From assembly GCA_008711295.1 (NCBI GenBank), contig VUYV01000041.1:870729-934728 (forward strand): 64,000 bases of DNA, read 5' to 3'. Below, one piece after another: positions 40,401 through 47,503 of the stretch. The translations under genes were made by a program, and so were the position numbers. This DNA is from Anarhynchus alexandrinus (Eukaryota > Chordata > Aves > Charadriiformes > Charadriidae). Under the pieces are notes generated by a model, which was given only the letters and a program-made list of their open reading frames with translations, did no database searches and had not been told where the DNA came from. Within the stretch, counting starts at the first letter, position 1, and every line of letters starts with the position of its first letter.

Positions 40401-43400
40401 TTGAGGGTAGTTCTTGCAGTGAAAGTTCAATACAAAAGAAGGAAAAAGGTTATGAGAATTCTAGTTCAAACTACTTGAATAGTTTCTTAGAACCCAGGTT
40501 TCATGTTCTGTCCTACCTAGAAACAGATACTAAATAATGCAAGCTTTTCTCACCATCATAGCTTAAAATAGTAACGTTAAGAGGACACTCCTGCTCAAGT
40601 CTCCTAGGGGATTTTCTTTCAGACATTTAAAGGAGCTGGCGAGTTCTATGCTGCACAACCATTGAATAAAAAGCAAAGGACGCTTTTTCGGGGGGCTGGG
40701 AGGAGGGGGAAACAACAGAATAAAAAAACAAAAGTAAAGATAACATAACATTGCTTTGGAAATTAGTAATCACCCATATAAACTTTAACAAAGTGAGGGC
40801 TGGAATAGCAGTTCCAGTTCTGCATCTGGGCCTTGATTCTGCTAAGATCATTCTTTCCTGGAAGGGCAATTGCTATCTCTATGGTGTTCTACTCAAAGTG
40901 CATCGGTATTCCCTCCCTCTGTGCTGCAGCTTTTCCATCCCCTGAGGATCCTTAGGCACGCCTTTAGGGCCGTTTCTACTACAAGAGTAGCACAAGCACT
41001 TTCTGTAAGAGCTGTGGATCTGTTCCTCAGATTTCAATGTGTCACAGATGTGAATGCCCAAATGCAAAAAGGAAGGTCTTAACGTATAGTAATTTATATA
41101 ACGTATAGTAATAAAGATCATTGAGTTGGATTGTGCTGGTTTATTTGCAAGAAGGCAGACTTAAGCAAAATGTTGTGGAGAAAGCAGCTGTTTGAGGTGG
41201 GGAATTCTAGAATGGTTTGGGTTGGAAGAGACCTTAAAGATCATTGAGTTCCAAACCCCCTGTCATAGGCAGGGACACCTCCTGCTAGACCCGGTTGCTC
41301 AAAGCCCCTTCCAACCTGGCGTTGAATATGAATATCCTGAATTCCCTTCTAGGGATAGGGCATCCATAACTTCCCTGGGCAACCTGTTCCAGTGTCTCAC
41401 CACCCTCAGGGTAAAGAATTTCTTCTTAATATCTTATCTAAATCTACACTTTTTCAGTTTAAAACTGTTACCCTTCATATAAGATGCTACACTCCCTGAT
41501 AAAGAGTTCCTCTCCATCTTTCCTGTAGGCCCCCTTTAGGTACTGGAAGGCTGCTATAAGGTCTCCCTGGAGCCTTCTCTTCTCCAGGCCGAATAACCCC
41601 AACTCTCTCAGCCTGTCTTCATAGAATATACATTAATAAACCAGCAATAAAAGTCTGCTTGGCAGCTAAAGCATTGAAGTGCTCACGCAGCAGTGCACAC
41701 AAGTCACAGTGAAGTTAGTCATGATGGTTGATAAACTGTAAATTTGACATACAGATGATTTAATTTCTATGGAGTTGTTGGGTAATAAAGACCAAGAGGG
41801 TGTGGTTCAAATTTATGCTGCATTGCCTATTCAATGCAGTATATTCTTCTGTTTCTTCTGCATGAGACTTGATGCAGTGTGTTTCTTGGGGGTGGGGTGG
41901 GGGAATTTAAGAAAGGTGACTATATTTTTTTTTTTTTTTGCATTTCCTACTGCAATCTCAGTGCTGTTTCAAGAAACTTCAGCAGTTATATCTCAGCAGC
42001 TTTTGGGCTACAGGCTTAATTATACTGGCTGTGTTATTCTGCTTGACAGGGATAATGAACTATAAAGGCTTCCAGGGGAGACCCCAAAAGAAGTCATTTG
42101 TGAAGTTTCTCTTCTGTTGAGTACAGTAATATAACTGAACTGCAGCTCGTGTCACCCCGAACTAAATTCTAAAAAGACAAAATCCACTCAAGAATGATAA
42201 CTGTACTCAGTCAATCTTTAAATAGTTCAAGGGAAAATCAGATACTATATAGTGCAGGTTTCTTATCTCTGACTCTGTGAGCTCCTGAGCTAAAGAATGT
42301 CTTAAGTTGGGATATAATCGTATTGAGATGTCTGTAAAAATACTTTGAAGTATTTTAGTCAGACTGTATATATTGAGTTCAACAGACTTACTCCAGAGAT
42401 AAATTCAGGTCTTTAATATGATTCCCGGGAAAAAAAATAGAGCAAAAGTTTAGTGGAGATCCTATTAGAAAATTCTATTCTGAAACATTCCCTTTCAAGT
42501 TTCACTAAATCCACTTATGTTTACTTGAACATCTAATTAACTATTTTGGTTTTCTGGTAAAGTCAATTTTGAATACTTGTATTTTTTAGGATGACAGTCC
42601 ACGTGAAAATCTCAAGGCATCTGAGCTGGTACCCATAAAACTCCATATTGACATACTCTGGATAGAAAGAAATGATGATGGCTCTTTTCTCATTAGAGGT
42701 TTGTATGTTCCTTCACCTTGATATCTCAATATTATAATCTAATTATTATTAATACTGTTTTTTTTCCTTTGTGCAGACATATGGCTAATAATGAAAAGAT
42801 AACCAATGATAATTTGTGTAAGATGTGTTGCCATATACCTTTATTCTAAGTGTAGTCACATAGAGGAAAACTACCTTTTTGAATAGTGTATTGGCAGCGA
42901 TAACAACCCACGGCTGAATCAATATAAGAGAAATTAAAAATATGCATACAGCTTCATCAGGATATGCTTCATCAGTGCATATCACTTCATCATGATAAGT
43001 CGAAGGTTCCTTTGACTACAAACTAAATAAAAAAATTGCTTTTTTTTACCAAGGTGGTTACCTGTTGTCTTTGTGGTTTTGTGTTACAGATAGTAATAGA
43101 GAATTGTAAAACATAAGATTATTTAACAAGAACAAGTAGCAGTTTTCAATTCTTTATATTATGGTGGTGTCCTGGCAGCTCATGGCTGGGATTGCAGAGA
43201 CTTGTATTCAAACAGCAATTTAACTTTGTACTTTCCATGAAACATGTATACACTTACAATTTTTTTCTACATGTGTGGGCAAATACTAAATACTCATAAC
43301 AAGGCAATATTTAGAGCTGGAACTTGTACTGTTGTCTTTCACAGATACGTTAAAGAATCATAGAGTAATCTACATTGGAAGAAGCCTCTAGAGGTCATCT

Positions 43401-46368
43401 GGTCATACTCCTTGCTCAGAGCAGGGGCAGATTAGATCAAATTGCTCAGTGCCCTGTCCAGTCAATTTTTGACCATCAAAAAAGTGATACCACAACCTGC
43501 TCTAAATAATCTGGCCCAGTTTGACCACCCTTATGGTTAAATGTTTTGGTAGTGTCTGATTGGAATTTCTTTCGTCTCAGCTTGTGTTTGTTGCCTCCTG
43601 TCCTGCCACCTCTAGATGGAGGAGCTTGAGCACTTGCCAAGCACCTCAGGGAAGTCTGGTCCATCTATACCCTTCCACTAGGTAGGCAAAGGTGGCATTA
43701 AGATCACCGCATAGCCTTCTCATCTTCAGATTTGACGAGTGCATCCCTCTGAGCCCCTCATTTGTACATCATGTGCTTCTGGGCACGATTATCTTGGTGG
43801 TCCTCTGCTGTCGGTATATTTCTCACACTAGGGAATCCAAAACTAGATCCAGTATTCCAGAGGTGGTATCACTGGTGCTGAGTGATAACTTCCCTCATCT
43901 TGCTAGCAATACTCTTGCTAGTATAGCCTGTATGTGCCTGGTCTTTGCTGTCAGGGCTCACTGCTGACTCATGATAAATTGTCTCGTTGACCAAGGCCTA
44001 TAGATCATTTCCTGCAATATTACTTTCTGTCCGGTTCTTCCCCAACCTGTAGTGGAGCAAGAGGTTATTTACTCCCAGCTGCAGGACTTCACGCTGGCTT
44101 CAGCTGAACTTCATGAGGTTCCAGTTAGCCCGTTTCTCTAGCCTGTCCAGGTTCCTCTGAAAAAGAGCCTTGCCCTTCAGTGTGTTAGGTCACCCTTCAA
44201 TTTGGTATTGTTCACAGAATTGCAGAGTGCACCCATCCTTTCATCCAGGTCTTGAATATATTAATCCAACAGTATGCAAAGTATTGTATGACTTGAGGAA
44301 GAGGAGGCTGCAGGGTGATCTTAATGCCCCCTTCACCTACCTAATGGGAATGTATGGCAAAGATGGACCAGACTTCTCAGAGGTATGCTGTGGCATGATT
44401 TGCTTGTATTTTAATTTCTCCATGTTATCTAATACATTGTTCGAGTGTTTAAAGATGTTCAATGCATTTTGGTCATCTTTTTATACTAAACACTGGAAGA
44501 AATAGCAATGTAGTGAGAAAACACATAGTTTTAAGGCTTCTTACAGCTCATATTTTTTTCCCCTTCTTGCTGAAGTGCTTTGATCCCTCTTTTTGTCATG
44601 GACTGCTCAGGTACAGTGACTTCAAAGGCATAGGTCAAATGCTATCTGCACTGCAGTGATTTATGTATCTGCAGTGCTACATTTTTGAGTCCTCACGTGT
44701 GTGCATGTGGTGGGAGGAGGGGGTAATGAACAGAAAACTCTTGTTTAGAAGCCGATGTTTAAAAACAAAAAACAAACCCCAGAGTATTTTTTAGACTACT
44801 AAGAACCATGACCCTCATTTTTTCCCTTGGTGTATGGCAGTATATTTTAATAGATGTTACAGTGCCCTTCAGTTATAAATGCTAGAAAGTTTCTTTAATG
44901 CCAAGTCATTTAAGTTATTTTCTAATTTAAAAACTTGATCCTGTAGGTTTAACTCACTGTGTCTTCAAATGTAAATGAAGTCTTCAGATCTGATGTTGAC
45001 CTGGAGACAGTATATTAATAGCAATATTAATAGTTCTCAAACTTCTAATTATTCAGAATGCATATTCTGCGATGATGATATTGGTCAGTATAAAAATGTG
45101 ATAATTTTCTTCAAGCTGAAAGCTATGTATTGCTTCTTCTCATGCCTCCTTTCCTTTTTCTCTTCCTCCAAAAGAGTATATGTCTTAATTATTTTTTTTA
45201 TTCCTAAATTTGATTTTGGGAGGTAAATATAAACCTATGTAATATTACAAGTATATTTTTTTAGGTGGTTTTAATTCTGTGTTGATGAGAATAAAACTTA
45301 AAAAAACCCAAAAAACGACAAAAAACCTTAAGCACTACTCTTAAGTATCTTTCTGTGATACAGACAATCAAAGAGTAAATGATGTGTCAAAGATGAAGAA
45401 TTCAAGTAGTGCATTGCAGCAAGCAACTGGACCTCTTGGACATAAAACACAGGATCAAGCCACACAGACTACTTGTGAAATTCCCAGACCTTCTAAATCA
45501 AGCAGGGATTCAGCTGACTTCGTTAAAAATGAGGTATTAAGAATCCCTTCTGACTTTTTTTTCCCCCTCTCAAAATTATGTTACATTCATTAATCATCAT
45601 AATTGTTAGGTTATCTAGGGGTGGGCTTGGGGGTTACTTCTGTTTAGAAATTGAGATGGAAGATATGAATTATGGAAATGATGGTATGATTTAGTACTTA
45701 GGCATGCAAAATAAATCTAATACTACTTGCTAAATAGGATAATAATATACTGCAGGCTAATTCTTCTCCTTTACGTCAGAGGGATTTTTATGAGGGACCA
45801 TGTCCCTCCTTATCCCTATCTCCCTCATCCCTGTACAACACAACTGCCAAAGACAAAGGATTAGACTTTGAAGTGAGACCCTTACTAATCTGTCAGTCGT
45901 ACCTGGATTTTGAATTGATGATGACAGAACCCACACATGAATTTGGCTAATTTGTCTACTGGGTAAGAATCCACTCCTAGAGCTTAGAACCTGGGGTCAG
46001 TTCCACTCCACTTCAGAATGGAATTGGCGTAGCTAAAACATTGGGTATCTTGCCTTGCAAGCTAACTGCTTCAGCTCTCTCTGTGTTCTGTGCTCATGGA
46101 CTGGGAATCAGTTGCAACTGACCAACAAACCTGCACTCAGCAATGAATGTGAGCGTATGGTATTTTAAAAGTTACTGTAATGGAAGAAGTTGACAGTATG
46201 CAGGAATATGAATAACACTCTTTTCTAACCCTATCATTTCAGCTTATTGAAGAAAATGAATGTCTCAAACAGGAACTAGCCAAAGCCAAAATGGCCCTTG
46301 CTGAGGTCCAAATGGAAAAAGATGCCCTGCTTCATCGTCTAAAGAAGATGAATGTCGATCATCAGTAG
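4296..46368 (+). CDS. BLTP3B: BLTP3B (UHRF1BP1L/SHIP164) gene, coding exons 2-21, overview
   Basis: Bridge-like lipid transfer protein family member 3B, recognised from my memory of the human protein, which the exon translations follow almost throughout. Family knowledge: an N-terminal chorein domain starts a rod-like hydrophobic groove that moves lipids between membranes. The protein binds syntaxin-6 and sits on early endosomal vesicles with a role in retrograde traffic. Seen here: 20 exons, all with AG acceptors and GT donors and all codon phases matching. They sum to 4324 nt including the stop. The first exon must supply 44 nt (14 codons plus the first two bases of an Arg codon) and is not in the window. 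That gives about 1455 residues. There is no frameshift or internal stop, so the gene looks functional. The paralogue BLTP3A (UHRF1BP1) is the only realistic alternative, and the sequence follows BLTP3B much more closely. Confidence 0.96.
5543..5581 (+). CDS. BLTP3B: BLTP3B exon 3, 39-nt chorein exon
   Basis: A 13-codon exon ([13 protein letters not shown], residues 70-82) between TTTGCAG and G|gtgagt. It is too short to find by ORF length. It was placed because it joins exon 2 and exon 4 in phase 0 on both sides and fills exactly the gap in the chorein domain. Confidence 0.95.
8676..8767 (+). CDS. BLTP3B: BLTP3B exon 4
   Basis: Residues 83-112 plus two bases of a Ser codon. It begins [20 protein letters not shown] and ends in the Ser/Pro-rich loop before the [11 protein letters not shown] strand of exon 5. 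The acceptor follows a long T-rich tract (TTTTTCAAG). The donor is AG|gtcagt, phase 2. Confidence 0.95.
10248..10437 (+). CDS. BLTP3B: BLTP3B exon 5, RBG beta-strand repeat segment
   Basis: Residues 113-176. The [20 protein letters not shown] start and the [20 protein letters not shown] stretch are alternating hydrophobic strands of the groove. The exon ends RGE|gtaaat, phase 0. Only one or two substitutions separate it from the human sequence as I remember it, which suggests strong constraint. Confidence 0.96.
10810..10826. repeat. (TAT)n microsatellite
   Basis: Five copies of TAT/ATT in intron 5 (TATTATTATTATTATAG). Short and unremarkable. Confidence 0.6.
12618..12690. repeat. TG/TA-rich low-complexity tract
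   Basis: Alternating purine-pyrimidine stretch (TGTGAGTGTGTGCACGTATA and similar) ending about 45 bases before the exon 6 acceptor. It is an imperfect, old microsatellite. Confidence 0.5.
12737..12877 (+). CDS. BLTP3B: BLTP3B exon 6
   Basis: 47 codons, residues 177-223. It starts [20 protein letters not shown] and ends RVTLKRR before AGG|gtaaac. Both boundaries are phase 0. The basic end continues the beta-groove into exon 7. Confidence 0.96.
13445..13615 (+). CDS. BLTP3B: BLTP3B exon 7
   Basis: 57 codons, residues 224-280, starting [21 protein letters not shown] predicted helix follows (residues with [20 protein letters not shown]). The acceptor is TTCTACAG and the donor CAG|gtatga, phase 0 on both sides. 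The last residues (SLASETAQ) enter a poorly conserved linker. Confidence 0.96.
14901..15081 (+). CDS. BLTP3B: BLTP3B exon 8
   Basis: Residues 281-340 plus one base. It opens with a low-complexity Ser/Ala/Pro/Gln linker, then the conserved [20 protein letters not shown] and a strand of the groove ending CDDIHSKEK. The acceptor is TTTTTCAG. The donor is G|gtaact, phase 1. Confidence 0.95.
16296..16379 (+). CDS. BLTP3B: BLTP3B exon 9
   Basis: 84 nt, residues 341-368 plus one base, including [20 protein letters not shown]. This is a groove strand followed by the aromatic-rich turn typical of this family. The acceptor is TTTTACAG and the donor GCAG|gtatga, phase 1 on both sides. Intron 9, which follows, contains the large CR1 element. 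Confidence 0.95.
16380..18884. other. Intron 9 of BLTP3B, left part
   Basis: Unique sequence up to the CR1 element. The last 800 bases are less AT-rich and carry overlapping open frames on both strands (18150-18381 plus, 18488-18724 plus, 18433-18792 minus). No product is recognised and no splice structure can be supported. Confidence 0.5.
18885..21980 (-). mobile_element. Nearly full-length CR1 LINE, inactive
   Basis: On the minus strand the element runs from about 21980 (5') to 18885 (3'), where the usual CR1 3' end is seen (complement of GTTGAGGGTGAAAGGCACCT). In order: ORF2 start with an endonuclease-like segment around 21830-21590 ([19 protein letters not shown]), more endonuclease at 21496-21278, the linker near 20930-20700, and RT from 20720 ([14 protein letters not shown]) onward, including a [19 protein letters not shown] block near 20270. 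Many stops and frameshifts break the frame. The RT catalytic box reads FADG instead of FADD at 19741-19730, so the enzyme is dead. The element is antisense to BLTP3B in intron 9. The 5' boundary is approximate. Confidence 0.88.
21981..22852. other. Intron 9 of BLTP3B, right part
   Basis: Unique AT-rich sequence between the CR1 5' end and the exon 10 acceptor. No element or gene seen. Confidence 0.6.
22853..23035 (+). CDS. BLTP3B: BLTP3B exon 10
   Basis: Residues 369-429. It begins [20 protein letters not shown] and then has a predicted helix ([20 protein letters not shown]). It ends in a Pro/Ser linker ([15 protein letters not shown]). The acceptor is ATTTGCAG and the donor ACAG|gtactt, phase 1. 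Intron 10 after it is only about 100 bases. Confidence 0.95.
23138..23256 (+). CDS. BLTP3B: BLTP3B exon 11
   Basis: 119 nt, residues 430-469. A variable Ser/Lys linker leads into [11 protein letters not shown], a conserved groove strand. The acceptor is TCCTACAG and the donor CAG|gtacat, phase 0. It is separated from exon 10 by the shortest intron of the gene (23036-23137). Confidence 0.95.
25128..25269 (+). CDS. BLTP3B: BLTP3B exon 12
   Basis: Residues 470-516 plus one base: [20 protein letters not shown], then [14 protein letters not shown]. The acceptor is TTTTACAG and the donor CCCA|gtaaga, phase 1. The [11 protein letters not shown] motif is almost unchanged from the human protein as remembered. 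Confidence 0.96.
25955..26012 (+). repeat. A-rich (CAAA/CCAA)n tract
   Basis: AAAAAACCAAACCAACCAAC followed by more A/C units, 50 bases before the exon 13 acceptor. It is a simple repeat with no T or G. Confidence 0.7.
26063..26256 (+). CDS. BLTP3B: BLTP3B exon 13
   Basis: Residues 517-581. It includes [20 protein letters not shown], the following helix ([18 protein letters not shown]) and the [11 protein letters not shown] strand. The acceptor is CTCTTTTAG and the donor AAG|gtacgc, phase 0. A G-rich run (GGGGGGTGGGGGG) lies 10-25 bases past the donor. Confidence 0.96.
28255..29753 (+). CDS. BLTP3B: BLTP3B exon 14, large central exon
   Basis: 1499 nt, residues 582-1080, about a third of the protein. 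The first half is conserved: [20 protein letters not shown], an [20 protein letters not shown] block, then FWIDYEG and [20 protein letters not shown] basic [20 protein letters not shown] segment and a hydrophobic run ([20 protein letters not shown]) come next. The second half (from about residue 880) is Ser/Asp/Glu-rich, low in hydrophobics and poorly conserved, so it is probably disordered. The open frame continues upstream of 28255, but TTGTCTTGCAG marks the acceptor and the upstream residues have no counterpart. The donor is AAG|gtatag, phase 2. Confidence 0.96.
30184..30359 (+). CDS. BLTP3B: BLTP3B exon 15
   Basis: Residues 1081-1139. Starts [20 protein letters not shown] and contains [20 protein letters not shown], a Ser-rich basic-then-acidic motif that is well conserved and could be a phosphorylation site. 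It ends SQSFLEK|G. The acceptor is TATTTTAAAAG and the donor G|gtaagt, phase 1. Confidence 0.94.
31785..31921 (+). CDS. BLTP3B: BLTP3B exon 16, variable linker
   Basis: 137 nt, residues 1140-1185: [20 protein letters not shown], then a Ser/Asn/Glu-rich tail ending TSEEM. The acceptor (TATACGGAAG) has a poor pyrimidine tract. The exon is supported by exact phases with its neighbours and by residual similarity (TNY, SPDA) to the human linker. It is the least conserved exon and could be skipped in some transcripts, although skipping it would shift the frame (137 is not a multiple of 3). Confidence 0.88.
32378..32560 (+). repeat. Ancient interspersed repeat (possible old amniote SINE or LINE tail)
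   Basis: The stretch CTGCCCTACTGGGTCAGATC, then TGTCTAGGATAATGTC and a weaker tail, resembles a repeat family common in reptiles and birds whose copies read roughly 'ACTGGGTCAGACCAAGGTCC'. Recognised from memory only. I cannot give a family name with confidence. The right boundary is uncertain. Confidence 0.45.
33520..33670 (+). CDS. BLTP3B: BLTP3B exon 17
   Basis: Residues 1186-1235 plus one base: [20 protein letters not shown] and then [15 protein letters not shown]. It returns to groove strands after the linker. The acceptor is TTTTTGACAG and the donor GTTG|gtaaga, phase 1. Confidence 0.96.
34162..34200. repeat. (TC)n microsatellite with poly(T) tail
   Basis: TTTTCTCTCTCTCTCTCTC followed by 20 T residues. 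It marks the left side of the less AT-rich block of intron 17, and could be the poly(A) tail (in complement) of an old retrocopy, but no such copy was identified. Confidence 0.8.
35190..35236 (+). repeat. A-rich tract with C interruptions
   Basis: AAAAAAACAAAAAAAAACCA and following A/C units in intron 17. Similar tracts occur at 32755, 44765, 45298, 48366 and 52818. Confidence 0.6.
38135..38490 (-). mobile_element. CR1 LINE 3' end, degraded
   Basis: On the plus strand the piece starts with a worn version of the CR1 3' end (GGATAATTGAGGTAGAGGAG) and continues with the typical segments GGTTGCTCAGGGCTTTATCC, CTCGGAAAGGACCTCCAAGG and GCACAACCTCTTTAGG, down to a CTTCTCTTCAG motif. This is the tail of a CR1 lying on the minus strand. 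It is in intron 17, antisense to the gene. Confidence 0.82.
38491..39718. other. Intron 17 of BLTP3B, right part
   Basis: AT-rich unique sequence with an almost pure A/T tract at 39037-39107. No gene or transposon seen. Confidence 0.6.
39037..39107. repeat. AT-rich low-complexity tract
   Basis: About 70 bases made almost only of A and T (AATTTTTTTAAAATTATTTT and so on) in intron 17. Confidence 0.6.
39719..39975 (+). CDS. BLTP3B: BLTP3B exon 18
   Basis: 257 nt, residues 1236-1321: [40 protein letters not shown], and [20 protein letters not shown]. This is a C-terminal groove strand and helix unit. The acceptor is TTGCAACAG and the donor AAA|gtatgt, phase 0. It is well conserved against the human protein as remembered. 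Confidence 0.96.
39976..41200. other. Intron 18 of BLTP3B, left part
   Basis: AT-rich unique sequence. A 13-base direct repeat (AACGTATAGTAAT) occurs twice at about 41082-41113. No gene seen. Confidence 0.5.
41201..41627 (-). mobile_element. CR1 LINE 3' end
   Basis: A clear CR1 tail in complement: AGAATGGTTTGGGTTGGAAG, AGACCTTAAAGATCATTGAG, CAGGGACACCTCCTGCTAGA, then GGGCAACCTGTTCCAGTGTC, CACCACCCTCAGGGTAAAGA and CTTCTCTTCTCCAGGCCGAA. It is one of the better preserved copies in the window. It lies in intron 18, antisense to BLTP3B, and is 5'-truncated as most CR1 copies are. Confidence 0.92.
41628..42589. other. Intron 18 of BLTP3B, right part
   Basis: Unique AT-rich sequence between the CR1 copy and exon 19. 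A T15 tract is at 41925-41939. Nothing else recognised. Confidence 0.6.
42590..42698 (+). CDS. BLTP3B: BLTP3B exon 19
   Basis: 36 codons, residues 1322-1357, plus one base: [20 protein letters not shown] then [13 protein letters not shown]. It is a final groove strand. The acceptor is ATTTTTTAG and the donor AGAG|gtttgt, phase 1. Confidence 0.94.
42699..43353. other. Intron 19 of BLTP3B, left part
   Basis: AT-rich unique sequence before the CR1 pair. No gene seen. Confidence 0.6.
43354..44270 (-). mobile_element. CR1 LINE 3' part, about 0.9 kb
   Basis: Plus-strand reading gives AGAATCATAGAGTAATCTAC, CCTCTAGAGGTCATCTGGTC, CTCAGAGCAGGGGCAGATTA, later a TTCAGCTGAACTTCATGAGG block and GCAGAGTGCACCCATCC. 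These are landmarks of the CR1 3' UTR and RT end in complement. It is moderately degraded and carries no long frame. It lies in intron 19, antisense to the gene. Confidence 0.87.
44290..44390 (+). mobile_element. Short CR1 fragment in opposite orientation
   Basis: GAGGAAGAGGAGGCTGCAGG and GTGATCTTAATGCCCCCTTC, ACCTACCTAATGGGAATG follow the CR1 ORF2 C-terminal pattern (Lys-Arg-Arg-Leu, Gly-Asp-Leu, Tyr-Leu) on the plus strand. It sits head-on to the minus-strand CR1 that ends about 20 bases to the left. Confidence 0.6.
44391..46242. other. Introns 19 (right part) and 20 of BLTP3B
   Basis: Two unique AT-rich stretches (44391-45363 and 45534-46242) separated by exon 20. A/C tracts lie at 44760-44780 and 45296-45328. 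No further element. Confidence 0.55.
45364..45533 (+). CDS. BLTP3B: BLTP3B exon 20, C-terminal linker
   Basis: 170 nt, residues 1358-1414, a Ser/Gln/Thr-rich disordered linker with a [18 protein letters not shown] stretch that matches the position of the human QATQTS segment. A TQT-containing motif of this kind is typical of dynein light chain (LC8) binding, which is an inference. The acceptor is TGTGATACAG and the donor GAG|gtatta, phase 0. Confidence 0.92.
46243..46368 (+). CDS. BLTP3B: BLTP3B exon 21, terminal coiled coil and stop
   Basis: 41 codons and TAG. Residues 1415-1455 start [20 protein letters not shown] and continue with leucine or methionine at heptad positions, a short C-terminal coiled coil for dimerisation or partner binding. 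The acceptor is ATCATTTCAG. The final residues VDHQ differ from the human end as remembered; the stop codon itself is unambiguous. Confidence 0.96.
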   Translation, partial: LIEENECLKQELAKAKMALAEVQMEKDALLHRLKKMNVDHQ

Positions 46369-46920
46369 GACAGTGTTCTGTTTGTGCAAGGCATCATCAA
46401 CAGAACTTCAGGTGGTGGTTGCATCTAAAATACTGTTTGTGAATCAATGGAAGACATGGGTTTTGTGTTTGGTTCTTTTTTTTTCCCAAAGTTTTCTCAT
46501 TACGAACAAAATGTTTGTGAACTAGTTACTATTCTGAAACTATCATTGAACATTGTAACTTCTTTCAGACCATTTTAAACTGAAATGACTTTGGAAAAAT
46601 CAGTTTATACTGTACTTTATTAATTTACTGAAGAAAAAAATCATATCATCTACTTTTAATATTACTAAAGGACATGTTATTTTTAAAATGTTTTCTGGAA
46701 AGTGGATGGCTCAGCAATGAAAGAATGTGCCTAGGTGCATAACTGAGTAAAATGTACCACACCTCATTAACAAACTGTACCTCTGTTTGTTAAGGTTATA
46801 TTGTTTTATTATTACCAGAAGGTATCTATATGGGAGGTTACATTTGCACTATGATGATATGAGCTAGATCCTCTAGAATAGTATAGCTACTGAAAATAAA
46901 AATACCAGCCCTAAACTGAC
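46369..46920 (+). other. BLTP3B: BLTP3B 3' UTR, shortest likely form
   Basis: Sequence after the stop is AT-rich with no coding sign. The first canonical AATAAA is at 46895-46900, so cleavage near 46915-46925 would give a 3' UTR of about 550 bases. Further AATAAA hexamers lie at 47498, 48302 and 48992, so longer forms are possible. Transcript ends cannot be fixed from sequence alone. Confidence 0.6.
46895..46900 (+). terminator. Poly(A) signal AATAAA, first after BLTP3B stop
   Basis: Canonical hexamer 527 bases past the stop codon (GAAAATAAAAATACC). T-rich sequence follows only weakly, so it may be one of several sites. Confidence 0.5.
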
Positions 46921-47497
46921 CTTAAATTCGATGTAATTTGCCCAGAGAGGATTTTAAGAATAATCCTCTGGTGCTATACAGTTCCATGTACCCTTTCTAT
47001 ATGCACTCCTAAAATACCACAGTAAATGCTGGAGAATTTAAGTAAGAGGGCATACTACTGGGCTTTCCTTCTGTGTGAAGGTCCACTGTATCTGTACAGA
47101 TGATGTAATTTAGACATTCACACTTCCTCCCCCCGCTTCTCTCCGAGATTAGGATATAGCCCTGCAATATGATCCAGCCCTTTGTGAAAGGTGAGGTTTG
47201 AGCCATTTTGCATGCATGTCTGATTTCTGCACAACTCATCAGACATGCCCAAGGATTTGGTCCAATGTATTTAAATATGTAATGTCAGTGCTTGTGACAT
47301 GGAGGGTTGGGTGCGGGGCGGGGAATCCTACAGGGATTCATTATTTGTATATTGCTTTTTTGGATAAAAAAGCTGTAGAGAATCATTTAATTACCCAATG
47401 AAATTGTGAGATTACATGAAATGTAATTATACAGTTTAAATCATGGGTGATTTGTACAAATTGAACAGTAATTTTCAGCTAAAAACTGGTACAGATG

Positions 47498-47503
47498 AAT
47501 AAA
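47498..47503 (+). terminator. Second candidate poly(A) signal
   Basis: AATAAA in GATGAATAAAAAAGC, about 1.1 kb after the BLTP3B stop. It could define a longer 3' UTR. Confidence 0.3.
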
